Source of the DNA: Macrosoma leucophasiata
Taxonomy: Eukaryota; Arthropoda; Insecta; Lepidoptera; Hedylidae
NCBI GenBank assembly: GCA_036365455.1
Contig: JAWQUS010000011.1
Location: 702,001 to 766,000 of the forward strand
DNA: 64,000 bases
Reading direction: 5' to 3'
Made by a program: the position numbers and the translations under genes. Below, piece after piece: positions 22,516 through 32,634 of this stretch. Every line of letters begins with the position of its first letter. The first letter of the stretch is position 1. The notes beneath the pieces are model-generated. The model was not told the DNA's origin. It did not search any database and saw only the letters and a list, made by a program, of their open reading frames with translations.

Positions 22516-22650
22516 TTGTCAAACACCTTTTCAAGTTTCGCAGCAGGAAACAATTCGGGGGGAATACAGACAAAAGTGGAAAACTGTCGCCGCAGGTGCG
22601 TTTTACTGATCACATTTTTCATGTGCCTCCTTCTCCGCGAATACGGCAGA
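22516..22650 (+). repeat. Rep-E copy 2
   Basis: TTTTCAAGTTTCGCAGCAGG AAACAATTCGG, GACAAAAGTGGAAAACTG and GCCGCAGGTGCGTTTTACTG. Same orientation as copies 1 and 3. Confidence 0.75.
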
Positions 22651-22717
22651 GTCTTTTACGCAGTGAGCTATTTAATAATTTTAGCAAACTTTCTGAAATT
22701 TGGAATTCAAAATTAAA

Positions 22718-23060
22718 ACTATGAGAGTATTGGTGAAAGAATTAAAAAAGGCATGATCCGATGGTTCGGGCATATAGAAAGAATGTCGAATGAGCCAATG
22801 ACTAAACAGATATACAATGCGAATGTAAATGGTTGCAGAGGCCCAGGAAGACTAAGACTGACCTATCATGACTAAATGGGTCGAGTGTTAACTGAAAGTG
22901 GGTTCAAAAATCTTAGAAATTGGACATTTATAATTCTTTTCATACATGCACGGTATGAAGAGAATTATAAATGTAGAAGAAGCACGGGAGGTGTGTCAGG
23001 ACCGGGCTATCTGGCGCTCCACATTATCTGCCTATCCCGTGAGCGACTTGGCGTGAAGAT
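22718..23060 (+). pseudogene. LINE-L copy 2, 3' end
   Basis: Reads IGERIKKGMIRWFGHIERMS N, then TKQIYNANVNGCRGPGRPR-like residues with substitutions, and ends TCTGCCTATCCCGTGAGCGA CTTGGCGTGAAGATACAT with an ACAAACAAACAAA tail. A TAA (TATCATGACTAAATGG) and a 15-bp insertion break the frame. Confidence 0.8.
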
Positions 23061-23369
23061 ACATACAAACAAACAAAACTATGCGATTACTCGAGCCCTT
23101 AGGTCTTTTGTCTCTGTGACAGAAATTATGACGCACAGATGCAGATCCAGTGGGGGAGGAGTTAAGGAGCTCAAGTCTTCCCTCACTACAATAAGCCCCG
23201 AAAAAAGAAAGTATCTATATGTCAAGTCCCAATGTCTACAACATCAACATTTAACAGTCCCGTCAATAGAGCTCTACCACTAGTATAACGGTTATCATCA
23301 CTCCAACCGAAAGAGGTTCACTGCTGGACGATGCCTTTGCCAAAGATGCCCACAACAGTTTTGTGCTTT
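23061..23369. other. Repeat fragments only
   Basis: 23250-23285 is a minus-strand Rep-A 5' end (AGAGCTCTACCACTAGTAT). 23295-23365 (CACTGCTGGACGATGCCTTT GCC) is a Rep-I fragment. No gene. Confidence 0.55.
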
Positions 23370-23546
23370 ATTTTACTGGTGGTAGAGTTCCAGTGACGTG
23401 ACCAGTACCTAATTTATCTGTCGCTTAATTGTAGTGTTCAGCACTATCGTGTTCCGGTTAGACGGTGATTGTCTTTAAGCGGCAGAAATTATTTAACATC
23501 AATGTGAGCTGCAGGCTTGTTTGCCACCTTCCGTGTATAAAAAAAT
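23370..23546 (+). repeat. Rep-A copy with internal deletions
   Basis: Starts TTTTACTGGTGGTAGAGTTC and ends CACCTTCCGTGTATAAAAAAA. It has lost the promoter-proximal and CCTTAGG blocks. Older subfamily. Confidence 0.75.
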
Positions 23547-23574
23547 GAATCACAGAACAGATATTTATCAAACA

Positions 23575-23715
23575 TCTTTTCAAGCATTTATCAAGTTTCG
23601 CAGCAGGAAACTCAGAGACAACAGACAAAAGTGGCAAACGCCGCCGCAGGTGCGTTTTACTGTCCACATTTTTATGTGCCGCCTCCCCCGTGAACACTGC
23701 AGTGTCTTTCACGAA
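23575..23715 (+). repeat. Rep-E copy 3
   Basis: TTTATCAAGTTTCGCAGCAG GAAACTCAG, ACAACAGACAAAAGTGGC and CGCCGCAGGTGCGTTTTACTG. Confidence 0.75.
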
Positions 23716-23761
23716 ATGCGCCGTCTGTTATGTCTATTCTCTATCGTCTATTTTAACACTT

Positions 23762-23912
23762 ACTTAATGTACTATTTATTTTTCGCAATGCGAGTGAACT
23801 TTAGAAATTAAAGAAAAAACGGAAAGAAAAATTTAGGGCAGGAATCGAACCTGCGACCTCAGGATGACCAGTCCAGCCCCTTTACCACTAAGCTACCGAA
23901 GTCCCACACCGA
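23762..23912 (-). mobile_element. SINE-2 (tRNA-like head, TTCTTT-rich tail)
   Basis: On the minus strand it reads GACTTCGGTAGCTTAGTGGT (A-box side), then GCAGGTTCGATTCCTGC (T arm and B box). The tail is AAATTTTTCTTTCCGTTTTT TCTTTAATTTCTAAAG and an extension ending GCGAAAAATAAATAGTAC. The same extension follows the tail at 58690-58745. It is a SINE rather than a tRNA gene, because the tail is conserved among copies. Confidence 0.75.
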
Positions 23913-24243
23913 TGCGTTAAATTTTGCTTTCCTTTTTTTGATTTTTAACCGATTTCACCAACCTAATGTGTGAATTTCCTATATTAACGGTACAACAAAC
24001 CTCATATAAAGTGTAATATCAGCCGTCAGCCTGTTTATCCCTCTGTTCGTCTGTCATAGCCATCTCCTCCGAAAGTAGTGGGCTTATTGAGTTGAATGGC
24101 ATAAATATGTAAGGACCCCAACATGAAACATAAATACGTGAATTTAGTATGAGAACGGACTATTTTTAGGACAAAAAATTATGAAATTTTAAGAAACATT
24201 GCAAATCACGTTATGTTATCAAAATTGATATTTATTTATTTTT
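23913..24243. other. No recognised feature
   Basis: AT-rich. No gene or shared repeat seen. Confidence 0.4.
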
Positions 24244-24521
24244 GTAATGGAAGTGGCAAGCAAGCATGCAGTTCACATTGATGTTAAGTGATGACTGCAG
24301 CCTATAGACACCCACACAAAGACCAAGGTCAAAATGCAGATGCGTTACCACTCCTGAGGCCTAAGGTGTTATGCCTCTGTGCCGGAATTTACAGGGCCGT
24401 ACATTACCACCTGACCGGAACACGATAGTGCTGAACACTACCATTTAGCGGCAAGTATATTAGGTAATGCGGTGGTGCCTTCGCCCGCGAGCTCCGTCCC
24501 TGGAGCTCTACCACTAGTAAA
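24244..24521 (-). repeat. Rep-A copy, full length
   Basis: Younger subfamily and near consensus, with one change in the terminal hairpin (GAGCTCCGTCCCTGGAGCTC). ATATTTAT occurs near both ends and could be a weak target duplication. Confidence 0.85.
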
Positions 24522-24900
24522 TCTTTTATATTTATCAAATAAAAGGTTATTATATATTTTCTCAATAATTTTAAAATCACAGGTGAAGGTGAAGCCATTT
24601 TTAAAACAGATTATTAAGAACTATTGTACAACACAATTTTCTCATAGTACGTTATTTGCCACGACGCAGATCATCATCAAAATATCCCAGAAACCGCATG
24701 AACCTGACACAACCACGAGCCTCCCGCCAACATACTGGCACGTGCCAAAATCAATAGCGTGCCATCTGTCCACATAATTTGTCTTCGCCACAATAACATG
24801 GATCTAGTTATAAATGTTACAAGTGCCCGTTTACCACTTATTACTCGTAACGCTTGGTTTGAACGTGACTGCGGTAGGGATAGCAAAACAAAGGATTTTT
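24522..24900. other. No recognised feature
   Basis: Open frames on both strands in this stretch lack any recognisable motif. Confidence 0.4.
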
Positions 24901-25093
24901 GACGTGACAACGTCTTAAATTAGGTTGCGGCTCGGAGTCACTCATGAAAAAGTGTAACGCCCGGTAACGTAACGATGAGTCACCGAACGAGAGAGGCCTG
25001 CCGGACCGGCGAATGCCTTTCTACCGAGAAAAAGACGTTGTCACGTAAAATCTTCGCCCGTAAAACCGACTTTACAGGCAACCAGTTTTTTTT
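24901..25093 (+). mobile_element. MITE-1, uninterrupted copy
   Basis: Inverted words ACGTGACAACGTCTT (24902-24916) and AAGACGTTGTCACGT (25032-25046) enclose a conserved core (GGCTCGGAGTCACTCATGAA, GCCTGCCGGACCGGCGAATG). A conserved flank follows (AATCTTCGCCCGTAAAACCG). The reverse-orientation copy at 33292-33780 confirms the borders. Confidence 0.75.
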
Positions 25094-25161
25094 CTTAAGA
25101 AAAGAAGCGCTCGAGGACGTAGGCATCACATTAACAGCATTAACCAATGTATATACATTAA

Positions 25162-25307
25162 CCCCCTTATTCATAAGCGTATTTTAGCTAAAGTGTTACT
25201 AATCTCTCCTTTGTCTTTTTCTATCCTGCACATTTGACAATGCAACTGACAAGAACAAAGCATTCTATAACTGAAACGTATCTAATGTATGTTTAAGAAT
25301 AAGGGGG
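25162..25307. mobile_element. MITE-2, 146 bp
   Basis: Terminal inverted repeats CCCCCTTATTCATAA and TTAAGAATAAGGGGG (14 of 15 pair). The trinucleotide TAA lies on both sides, a short target duplication. No coding capacity. Confidence 0.75.
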
Positions 25308-25424
25308 TAAGGGTGTACCCTGGCATCATGGTCTGGTCACACTTACTCTTTTCTCTCATTTGTTCGCAGGCTTGTAGAATTGTAAAATTATAAAATTGTG
25401 TGAAGTAAATATTATATTATAGAA

Positions 25425-25625
25425 ATATACCTAATCAAGCATGTTGTACCACGGGGAGGGACCACCTGGTGATCTGTAATACAGGTCTATGTACCTATGT
25501 CAGACACCAGCTTCCCACAATATTTTACTTATGTTAGTCAGTAACCACTATGTACCCATTTCTATATAATATACCTACTAAAGTGTCACATGTATGTATT
25601 GTGGGATGAAATAAACGATATATTT
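25425..25625 (+). repeat. LINE 3' end
   Basis: TTGTACCACGGGGAGGGACC ACC opens it. It closes TATTGTGGGATGAAATAAAC GATATATTTATTTATTTATT, an AATAAA signal with a simple-repeat tail, as in lepidopteran non-LTR elements. The coding part is absent. Confidence 0.55.
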
Positions 25626-25629
25626 ATTT

Positions 25630-26069
25630 ATTTATTGTTTGTTAAATGAACTATAAATTGTAAGAGTTAAGGATATAGGTACTATAGGTTTATGTTTACC
25701 GTTTGTAAAATTTAAACAGTGTGAGAAATAAGAGGCATTTTATTTTTATATATGAAAATTTATTATCATCACAATAATGCCAGTAAGGCAGAACGCAGGA
25801 GGTTCCTGTAGCAACAGGAGTACTTAAAAATAACTGAAGGATGTTTTTTATATGGTGACCGTACATGTTGATTTATTTTTTCAATTTCGCGTAACGCTAC
25901 TTTTATATTGTGACAATACGGTTGTTTGTTGTATTTCTGTTAGCTTGTGTCTTCTGCGACAAAGTTTTTACTGTACTTTCGAAAAAAGTCCGTTTGGTCA
26001 CGTCAGTTTTTACAAAAATGAAAATAGACTGTAATTTTCACCACATAATTTACAAAAAGACATTTTTTT
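25630..26069. other. No recognised feature
   Basis: Frames at 25852-26113 have hydrophobic stretches but no start context or homology that I recognise. Confidence 0.4.
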
Positions 26070-26352
26070 TTTTATGTAACGGAAGTGGCAAACAAGCATG
26101 CAGATCACATTGATGTTAAGTGATGACTGCAGCCTATAGACACCCACACAAAGACCAAGGTCAAAATGCAGATGCGTTACCACTCCTGAGGCTTAAGGTA
26201 TTACGCCTCTGTGCCGGAAATTACAGGGCCGTACATTACCACCTGACCGGAACACGACAGTGCTAAACACTACCATTTAGCGGCAAGTATATTAGGTAAT
26301 GCGGTGGTGCCTACGCCCGCGAGCTCCGTCACTGGAGCTCTACCACCAGTAC
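26070..26352 (-). repeat. Rep-A copy, full length
   Basis: One of the cleanest copies: intact terminal hairpin GAGCTCCGTCACTGGAGCTC, younger-subfamily words throughout and a T12 (A-tail) side at the left. Confidence 0.9.
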
Positions 26353-26495
26353 ATTTAAAGTCATAGAGCAACACGGGCCATCGGGCGCGGCGACATGATG
26401 CTATGTACAAAAGAGGTAGATGTATATACATACCTTTATAATGGGCACGTCATAATCATTGTTATTAGACCTAAAAACATCTACTTCTCTATTTT

Positions 26496-27105
26496 GTATC
26501 CATCAAAAGGGAAGCGCGCATGGCCCAGCGGTTGGTGTAGATCGTAAGCGATCTGCTCGGTTAAGCACTACGGGCGCGGTCGGGTAGTGTGATGGGTGAC
26601 CGCTAGTGGCAAATTAAATGCGCGTTTCCGTGCTTCGGAGGGCACGTTAAGCCGTCGGTCCCGGTTGCTATCGATAGATAGCAGTCGTTAAACCTTGTCG
26701 GAGGCCTTATGGGCGGTTTGAAAACATCCGACAGCGGGTTGGCCACTAACCCACCCACCTCCACCAATCCGCATTGGAACAGCGTGGTGGAGTAAGCTCC
26801 AGGCCTCCCCCCAAAAAGGGGAGAGACTCGTGCCCAGCAGTGGGACGTATAATGGGTTGCCATTATTATTATTATTATAAAAGGGAAGACACTTGGATCG
26901 TTATCCGAAATGTTTTGTAAGAAAACAGCGTTGCTATTGCTCCCGTAAAGTGATTGGACACATCCAGTAAGTGACGTAACGTGACAATGTCCCTTCTTTA
27001 AAGCCAATTTAATATCAAGTTTTATTTATAAGGTTTTCACTTATAAATTTTCAAATTTATACAACGTGGATGAGATAGTACAGTAAATAAAAATACTGGT
27101 ACAAT
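26496..27105 (+). repeat. Rep-H copy 1, interrupted by a 5S-SINE
   Basis: TATCCATCAAAAGG at the left, then after the SINE GGGAAGACACTTGGATCGTT, AAGTGATTGGACACATCC, GTTTTATTTATAAGGTTTTC. It matches 27330-27575 block by block. Class unknown. Confidence 0.75.
26515..26878 (+). mobile_element. 5S-SINE copy 3, complete, 10-bp target duplication
   Basis: The head aligns with the 5S rRNA internal promoter (GTTAAGCA at 26560, GGGCGCGGTC at 26572, GATGGGTGACCGC at 26591). The body contains CGTGCTTCGGAGGGCACGTT and GTTGCTATCGATAGATAGCA. The 3' part has GTGCCCAGCAGTGGGACGTA and an (ATT)n tail. AAAAGGGAAG stands on both sides (26505-26514 and 26879-26888). The paralogous Rep-H copy has the site uninterrupted at about 27337-27346 (AAAAGAGAAG). 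Confidence 0.9.
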
Positions 27106-27329
27106 TTTTCTTGTTTTGATCATTTTTATCTTGTTAATAAAATAGCATTACAGACGTGACGAGTCGGATTTGCACTCGGCCGCTTATTGCTTTTTTTTTC
27201 ATAGCGAACGACATAAGAAATACACATGAAACCAGGGAAAATGTATTCTCTTATGAATTTAACGTCAATCTTACCATAAAATATCAATTTCTAAGTTCCA
27301 AAAACCATTTCCACTATTTAAAAAGTAAA

Positions 27330-27575
27330 TATCCATCAAAAGAGAAGTCATTTGGATCGTTGCCCGAGCTCTGAACTGTTTAGTATGAAAACTGTAACAT
27401 CGCGCATTGCTCTTCTAAAGTGATTGGCCGATTCAGTAACGTCATGAGACGATGTCCCCCTCTGAAGACAATTTAATATTGAGTTTTATTTATAAAGTTT
27501 TCACGTAAAGTGTTAAAGTTTCAAAAGGTGAATGAGAAAATGCGACAGTGAGTGAAAATAATGGACATACTGCGG
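27330..27575 (+). repeat. Rep-H copy 2, uninterrupted
   Basis: Contains ATCCATCAAAAGAGAAGTCA TTTGGATCGTTGCCCGAG and GTTTTATTTATAAAGTTTTC. It serves as the empty-site paralogue for the SINE at 26515. Confidence 0.75.
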
Positions 27576-27644
27576 AAAAAGAGTTAGATCGAGAGAAGAG
27601 TATCATGAAACCATCAAAATTAAATAAATTAACGCTACTGGTGT

Positions 27645-27818
27645 GTTTTTTTTATGTAATGGAAGTGGCAAACAAGCATGCAGTTCACATTGATGTTAAC
27701 TGATGACTGCAGCCTAGACACCCACACAACGACCAGAGGTCAAAATGAAGATGCGCTGCCACTCCTGAGGCATTAGGCGTTATGCCTCTGTGCCGGAAAT
27801 TACAGGGCCGTACATTAA
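27645..27818 (-). repeat. Rep-A copy, 5'-truncated
   Basis: Has the A-tail side and runs to GGAAATTACAGGGCCGTACA TTAATG, where the element breaks off. Younger subfamily. Confidence 0.85.
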
Positions 27819-28584
27819 TGTTTAATGTGTTCCTGTATCCCACTGCAGAATCATTTCGTTCATTTATATATATATATATATTCCATCCGTATACCCTTCG
27901 AATATTTAGTTCTAACCCAGTTTTTACTCAGAGGTAATTGTAAGATATTTTATCTGCACTTATCAGTCCTCTAGCATAATCCATCTGTAAATTTTACGTT
28001 AAAGTTCCATCTGCTGGGAAGAGGGAGAGAGATTAGAAGCGAATTCTTTTACTGACACAAACCGAATTAATCATGGGCGGCGCCGCGGGCACAGCTAGTT
28101 TACAATTATAAGTATATCTAAATTTGCTTCGAAATAAGATCACTAATCTATTCTACAAACCCAGCTCAAAGACAAAGCATCAGAGGTACCAACCATTGAC
28201 ATGGTCAGGACATGTGAGCACGCCCATACCGTGTCGCTGTGACCCCGCGACCCCAAGCGGGTGGTCTCGTGATATGTGCGTGTTCAGACATTGGATGAAA
28301 GGTGACGGAAGACTATGGTTACTATACATTTATTTGATTTGTGTACCTTGAGCGAGTGTTATTATTTATAATACATACTGTTTCGGAAGAGTTGAATTTA
28401 ACTAATTGAATGGCATTAATGAAGCTCGGCTTAGAGTCAATAATTGGCCGAAAAGTTGTGAGCTGCACAATCTACTTACCAATATAATTAGTGTCAGTTT
28501 CACAACAAACACGATAACGTATTAAATTTGTTGCTCGATCAACGCGATGGTGAACTTATTCGAATATAGTTTTGTGTAACTTGC
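27819..28584. other. Unassigned; TA tract and CTAG-type end
   Basis: A short (TA)n tract sits at 27867-27881. GCGGCGCCGCGGGCACAGCTAG at 28078-28099 looks like the end of a Helitron-type or Rep-D-like element whose other end I could not define. Confidence 0.4.
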
Positions 28585-28700
28585 AGAGGCTAACAAGCAT
28601 GCAGTGCACATTGATGTTAAGTAATGACTGCCTATACACACTAAGACCAGAGGTCTAAGTGCAGATGCGTTGCCTCCCTTGAGACTTGATGATGAACTTT
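28585..28700 (-). repeat. Rep-A fragment
   Basis: GAGGCTAACAAGCATGCAGTGCACATTGATGTTAAGTAAT; decayed and short of the 5' two thirds. Confidence 0.65.
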
Positions 28701-29214
28701 AATGTTATGACTTTTAAATGAAAGTAAATACAAAACTAAAACAATCAATACAAAACTTTGATATTTATTAAATAACGCATTTTATCGACTAGACGAACTG
28801 TTTAATAAATTATAACCAAAATCTGTATCCAATAGTCTACTAGTTGTATAATGCCGAGTGTATGAAATCATATAACCACGCAATATTAAGTAAATAATAA
28901 TAAAAATTATGTTTATAAGTACTGACCAAATTTTATTATAGCTATATTTTCTGTTTTACTTATGTGATGTAGATTTAATAAATATAATGCATAAATTAAT
29001 TAAGTAGTATAATTATATTAAATAATAATTATAAATATTTTATAATAATGATAATTTTAATGAAAATGAAATTAAAAATAAAAATGTTTATTTTAATTTA
29101 AAATAATTATTAAGTTGTACAAAATAAAATAAAATAATAATGAGATAAGAAACCCATATTATGTAATTAAATTTTAACTATAAGCAAGTTCACATATATT
29201 ATGTAATATAATAT
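28701..29214. other. Very AT-rich stretch
   Basis: Runs of TAATAATTAT-like sequence without genes or repeats recognised. Confidence 0.45.
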
Positions 29215-29325
29215 TTTTTGCGATGCCCCTACGGGGTGTTACATGTATTTAGCTCATAAAATTTAATTGTAAGACCATAAATGTACCATGTAACAAGCAA
29301 AAATAAATTGAAATTGAAATTGATA
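29215..29325 (+). repeat. LINE 3' end with (TTGAAA)n tail
   Basis: CGATGCCCCTACGGGGTGTT ACATG, then ATGTACCATGTAACAAGC and AAATTGAAATTGAAATTGAT. A hairpin CCCCTACGGGG followed by a short tandem tail is typical of CR1/Jockey-group LINE ends. No coding part. Confidence 0.55.
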
Positions 29326-30034
29326 CTTCAGAGAAGTAAACAATTTTAGAAATCAATATATTTATAAAGGTATAAAAATAATATTAGTTTTTTAATATAC
29401 AAATAACGCACCAATCAATCTTAACTTAAGCTGTATATAAACTATAGGTGAAAACTTTCTTAAACAAAAGTTTTAGTTTTAGTTTAGATAGTTTTAACAC
29501 AATTCATCCGTCACCCAAATTTCGTCGCAAAGAAAATTTTATTCAAAAAAACAAACCAAATGCAATCTAAACGAAAATTCAAGGCAATTTCTGAACTACG
29601 GAACACCATGGGACTATCGAATGTTTTTTATTGATGGGGTTAAAATCAGGGGCGCTGGATATATGGAGCAATAAACCCGGGCCATAAACGTCCGCTCACA
29701 CTTGCCCGGCCTAGTTGCCGGTAAATTGCCGAGGGTTCCACACTTTTCCCGCTAATACTGATTTTTCGGTGTGGTTGCACCTTTTTTGGGGAATATAAAG
29801 TTCTGATTCGTTAACTGCCCCAGCAGACTAGAGGTAGAGTTTCAAAGTCGAAGCTAGAATGCGAAGAAATTACCGTATATATAGATATCAGTGGCGTGCA
29901 GTGTATATAGGCGGAATGGGGATATAGTCTACCTCACTACCTCACGGTAGAATTAGATTACGTTTATTCTTGTTTTCTTTAGAATTATGTTTACTTAGAA
30001 TGAATTAAACCTATAATTTTGAATATTTAATGTT
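29326..30034. other. No recognised feature
   Basis: Includes a moderately GC-rich patch near 29650-29760 without an open frame of note. Confidence 0.4.
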
Positions 30035-30150
30035 TATTAATATATTTCATATAATTAGGCTGGAGAGCACTTTTACATCGTCATTTTTTTTTAAACTAAC
30101 ATAAATTCACGCCTGTAATCCCCGAAGGAGTAGGCAGAGGTAAATGTATA
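30035..30150. repeat. Two repeat relics
   Basis: 30035-30085 matches 5525-5575. 30098-30150 is a minus-strand SINE-1 tail (AATTCACGCCTGTAATCCCC GAAGGAGTAGGCAGAGG). Confidence 0.6.
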
Positions 30151-30154
30151 CATT

Positions 30155-30400
30155 TGCCCGATTTGTCAAATCTTTCCTTCACATTTATTGCATTGCTTTA
30201 TGGTAGCAGCAGCGCCATCTATTACCAACTATGCTAGTTAGGCAACCGATATAATAGACTTTGCAGTTTATTGAATATCGTAAAGAAGTTCCTTTTACCC
30301 TTAATAATTGTTTTATATTATTTCGCATTATCGCAGTCTATTATATCGGTTGCCTAACTAGCACAGTTGGTAATAGATGGCGCTGCTGCTACCATAAAGC
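30155..30400 (+). mobile_element. Foldback element with 66-bp arms
   Basis: Arms 30195-30260 and 30335-30400 are inverted with 65 of 66 positions matching (GCTTTATGGTAGCAGCAGCG ... AATAGACT). The spacer is 74 bp. The left extension and spacer recur in reverse at 44332-44496, where only one arm is present. Probably a MITE duplicated as an inverted pair. Confidence 0.8.
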
Positions 30401-30556
30401 ATCTTTTTTTCTCTGTTTTGTTTTTTATTGTCCAAATAAATATATTTTTATTTCTTTCTTTCTTTTCTTTCTTTCTTACCATTAAGCGATAAGTATAATG
30501 CGATGATGCCTTAATCCGCAATCTCCATTACTCGTTCCCCAATTAACTTTTTTTTT

Positions 30557-30812
30557 TGGTTGGAGTTGCCTACAGTTCACATTGATGTTAAGTGACGACT
30601 GCAGCCTAGACACACACAAAGACCAAGGTCAAAATGCAGATGCGTTACCACTCCTGACGCCTAAGGTGTTATGCCTCTGTGCCGAAAATTACAGGGCCGT
30701 ACATTACCACCTGACCGGAACACCATAGTGCTGAACACTATCATTTAGCGGAAAGTATATTAGGTAATGCCTACGCCCGCGAGCTCCGTCACTAGAGCTC
30801 TACCACCAGTAA
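30557..30812 (-). repeat. Rep-A copy
   Basis: Near full length, with small losses around the CACCACCGC block. Younger subfamily. Confidence 0.85.
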
Positions 30813-31164
30813 AAACCACCTACTACTAATTTGCTCCTTTCGTAACTCAATAAAAATCTTAACGAACATAGTGGAACTATTCCAAAACCAACAACTTCCA
30901 CTAACAGCAACTACATTTAAGAAATAAACGAAACAAGGAGACAAAGAAATGTAATATCTTAACAAAACAAATGGGCCAAACGTTGGCGATATGGCGTCCC
31001 TTGTTTTGAACCGGGTCCAGTCGCGCGAAACTAATATTTTAGGCCAGGAGCCAACAGCATATAAGAAAATTTCTTGGCGATGATCCTCCATTTGGGTATG
31101 TTTGTTGTCCGGAATTAAGTGTCTTGTTATTTATTTAAGTGTTCATGAAAATATTGTTGGTAGT
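30813..31164. other. No recognised feature
   Basis: The frame at 30792-31091 (-) overlaps the Rep-A edge and has no motif. Confidence 0.4.
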
Positions 31165-31645
31165 TTTATTGAGGGTAGACCTCCAAGTGCAGGCGCTCGA
31201 GGGCGTAGGCAGATAATATGTAAAAAGAATGGGCACTTCGACGTCCCGCCCGATTTCCCCGCATCACCCAACCTCCTCCCCTCTTATGGGCGACGGTTGA
31301 TATTTTCTACGTGCTACGCACACAGGTGCACGTCACTGATTGATGTCTGTGTAATTGGGACCAAATTAAGCGTTTATATAGAATTTTGGCGCAATGTCCG
31401 CGGTGTGGCGCAGGTACCACCGCATTACCTAATCTATCTGTCACTAAATGTGAGTGTTCAGCATGTGTTCCGGGTTAGATGGTAATGTACGGTCCCGTAA
31501 TAACCATCACAGAGACGTAACACCTTAGGTCACACAGATGGAAACACATCTGTATTTTAACCTCTGGGGTTCGTGTAGATGTCTATAGATTCCAGCTTAA
31601 CATCTGTATGAACTGCATCCTCGTTTGTCACCTTTTTTATGTAAA
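31165..31645 (+). repeat. Rep-A copy, older subfamily, interrupted by Rep-G
   Basis: The 5' part (GGGTAGACCTCCAAGTGCAG GCGCTCGAGGGCGTAGGCA) is separated from CCACCGCATTACCTAATCTATC by about 200 bp of Rep-G. The 3' end is TTTTTTATGTAAAAA. Confidence 0.8.
31211..31408 (-). mobile_element. Rep-G copy 1, nested in Rep-A
   Basis: The reverse strand reads ACACCGCGGACATTGCGCC, then TCAGTGACGTGCACCTGTGT GCGTAGCACGTAG and GGGCGGGACGTCGAAGTGCCC. Other copies: 48652-48873 (+) and 63242-63680 (+). A small non-autonomous element. Confidence 0.75.
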
Positions 31646-31999
31646 AATTTTGTATTTTCTGATGGGAATTGTATATTTTCTTGACAGGAATTGCCCTTTT
31701 TAAATCATAATACGTTTGTTTGAAAAAAAATAAGTTTAAATTGTAACATTCAGTGTCCGCGTTTCCAAACTACTGAGATCTCATTAAAAAATTACAAACG
31801 AGAAAAAAAATCAAAATCACTTCTCAACTTAGGGTTATTTTGAACTTTATACACCTGCATAGGTGTGATGAGCCTAAAAAGAGAAAGAAGATTTTTTTTC
31901 TTGTTAAATTAAATAAAATCTAAATAGGCGTATATTATTTGTTGGTAGTATGTGACTATATTTTAAAGCATATGAATCTGTAAACATCAACGTATTAGT
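31646..31999. other. No recognised feature
   Basis: AT-rich, with A and T runs. Confidence 0.4.
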
Positions 32000-32045
32000 C
32001 CTCAGCGAAAATCCTTGTAAATAGGTACAAGGCTTTTCGCTGAGG
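32000..32045. repeat. 20-bp hairpin with 6-base loop
   Basis: CCTCAGCGAAAATCCTTGTA and its reverse complement pair at 19 of 20 positions around AATAGG. The single mismatch is T/G. It is isolated and not part of a family seen here. Confidence 0.8.
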
Positions 32046-32634
32046 CGTAAAGTCTGTGCTAGAGTTCATAAGGCCGGTCATACCAGAAAGCTAAGGTAAT
32101 ATTTCGACAATGACTACGCCCTCAAAGCTAGATGATTCAATCTCGAATATCATTATTCAAACAAGAAACTGAACTGAAAAGATATTTTAACACGAGCAAT
32201 ACTTTTTAATTGCGTCCAAAACTGCTTCAAGCTCCTAATCTAAAATCATTGTCAAGTCTTGTATCAAATCAAGCTACTAGCCGTATTTTATCACCATCCA
32301 ATGTTACACGTTATGCTCCCCATATTGCAACTAAATCATGGAAGAGATTGGAAAGACCCCGTTCAATATATTTTACCATGTGGAAATTTCGCATTTGTTA
32401 TAAGGGTGTGTTGTTTTCATTGTGGGTTCCGATTCACTGCTATCGTTTTAGATCTAAATTTATTTTTGATATGTTTCACAATCGGGCGTGCAGGCCAAAT
32501 TTCAGGAAAGTAAATTCTGCAACCTATTTAAATAACAAATAAAAATAAAGTATCCAGGTATAGATATATTATTATGTATGTGGGATTTTGGTAATGTATT
32601 AGAATTAGTCACTAGTTAATAAGCGGGATATGGG
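32046..32634. other. No recognised gene
   Basis: The frame at 32210-32542 (+, 110 residues) is moderately basic and lacks recognisable motifs. An overlapping frame at 32259-32513 is equally open, so coding is doubtful. Confidence 0.4.

Noticed and set aside
26515..26878. 5S rRNA gene
   Set aside because: Only the internal-promoter part is 5S-like. The flanking body, ATT tail and target duplication show a SINE.
32210..32542. 110-codon open frame as a gene
   Set aside because: No motif, no start context, and an equally long overlapping frame. There is no independent support.
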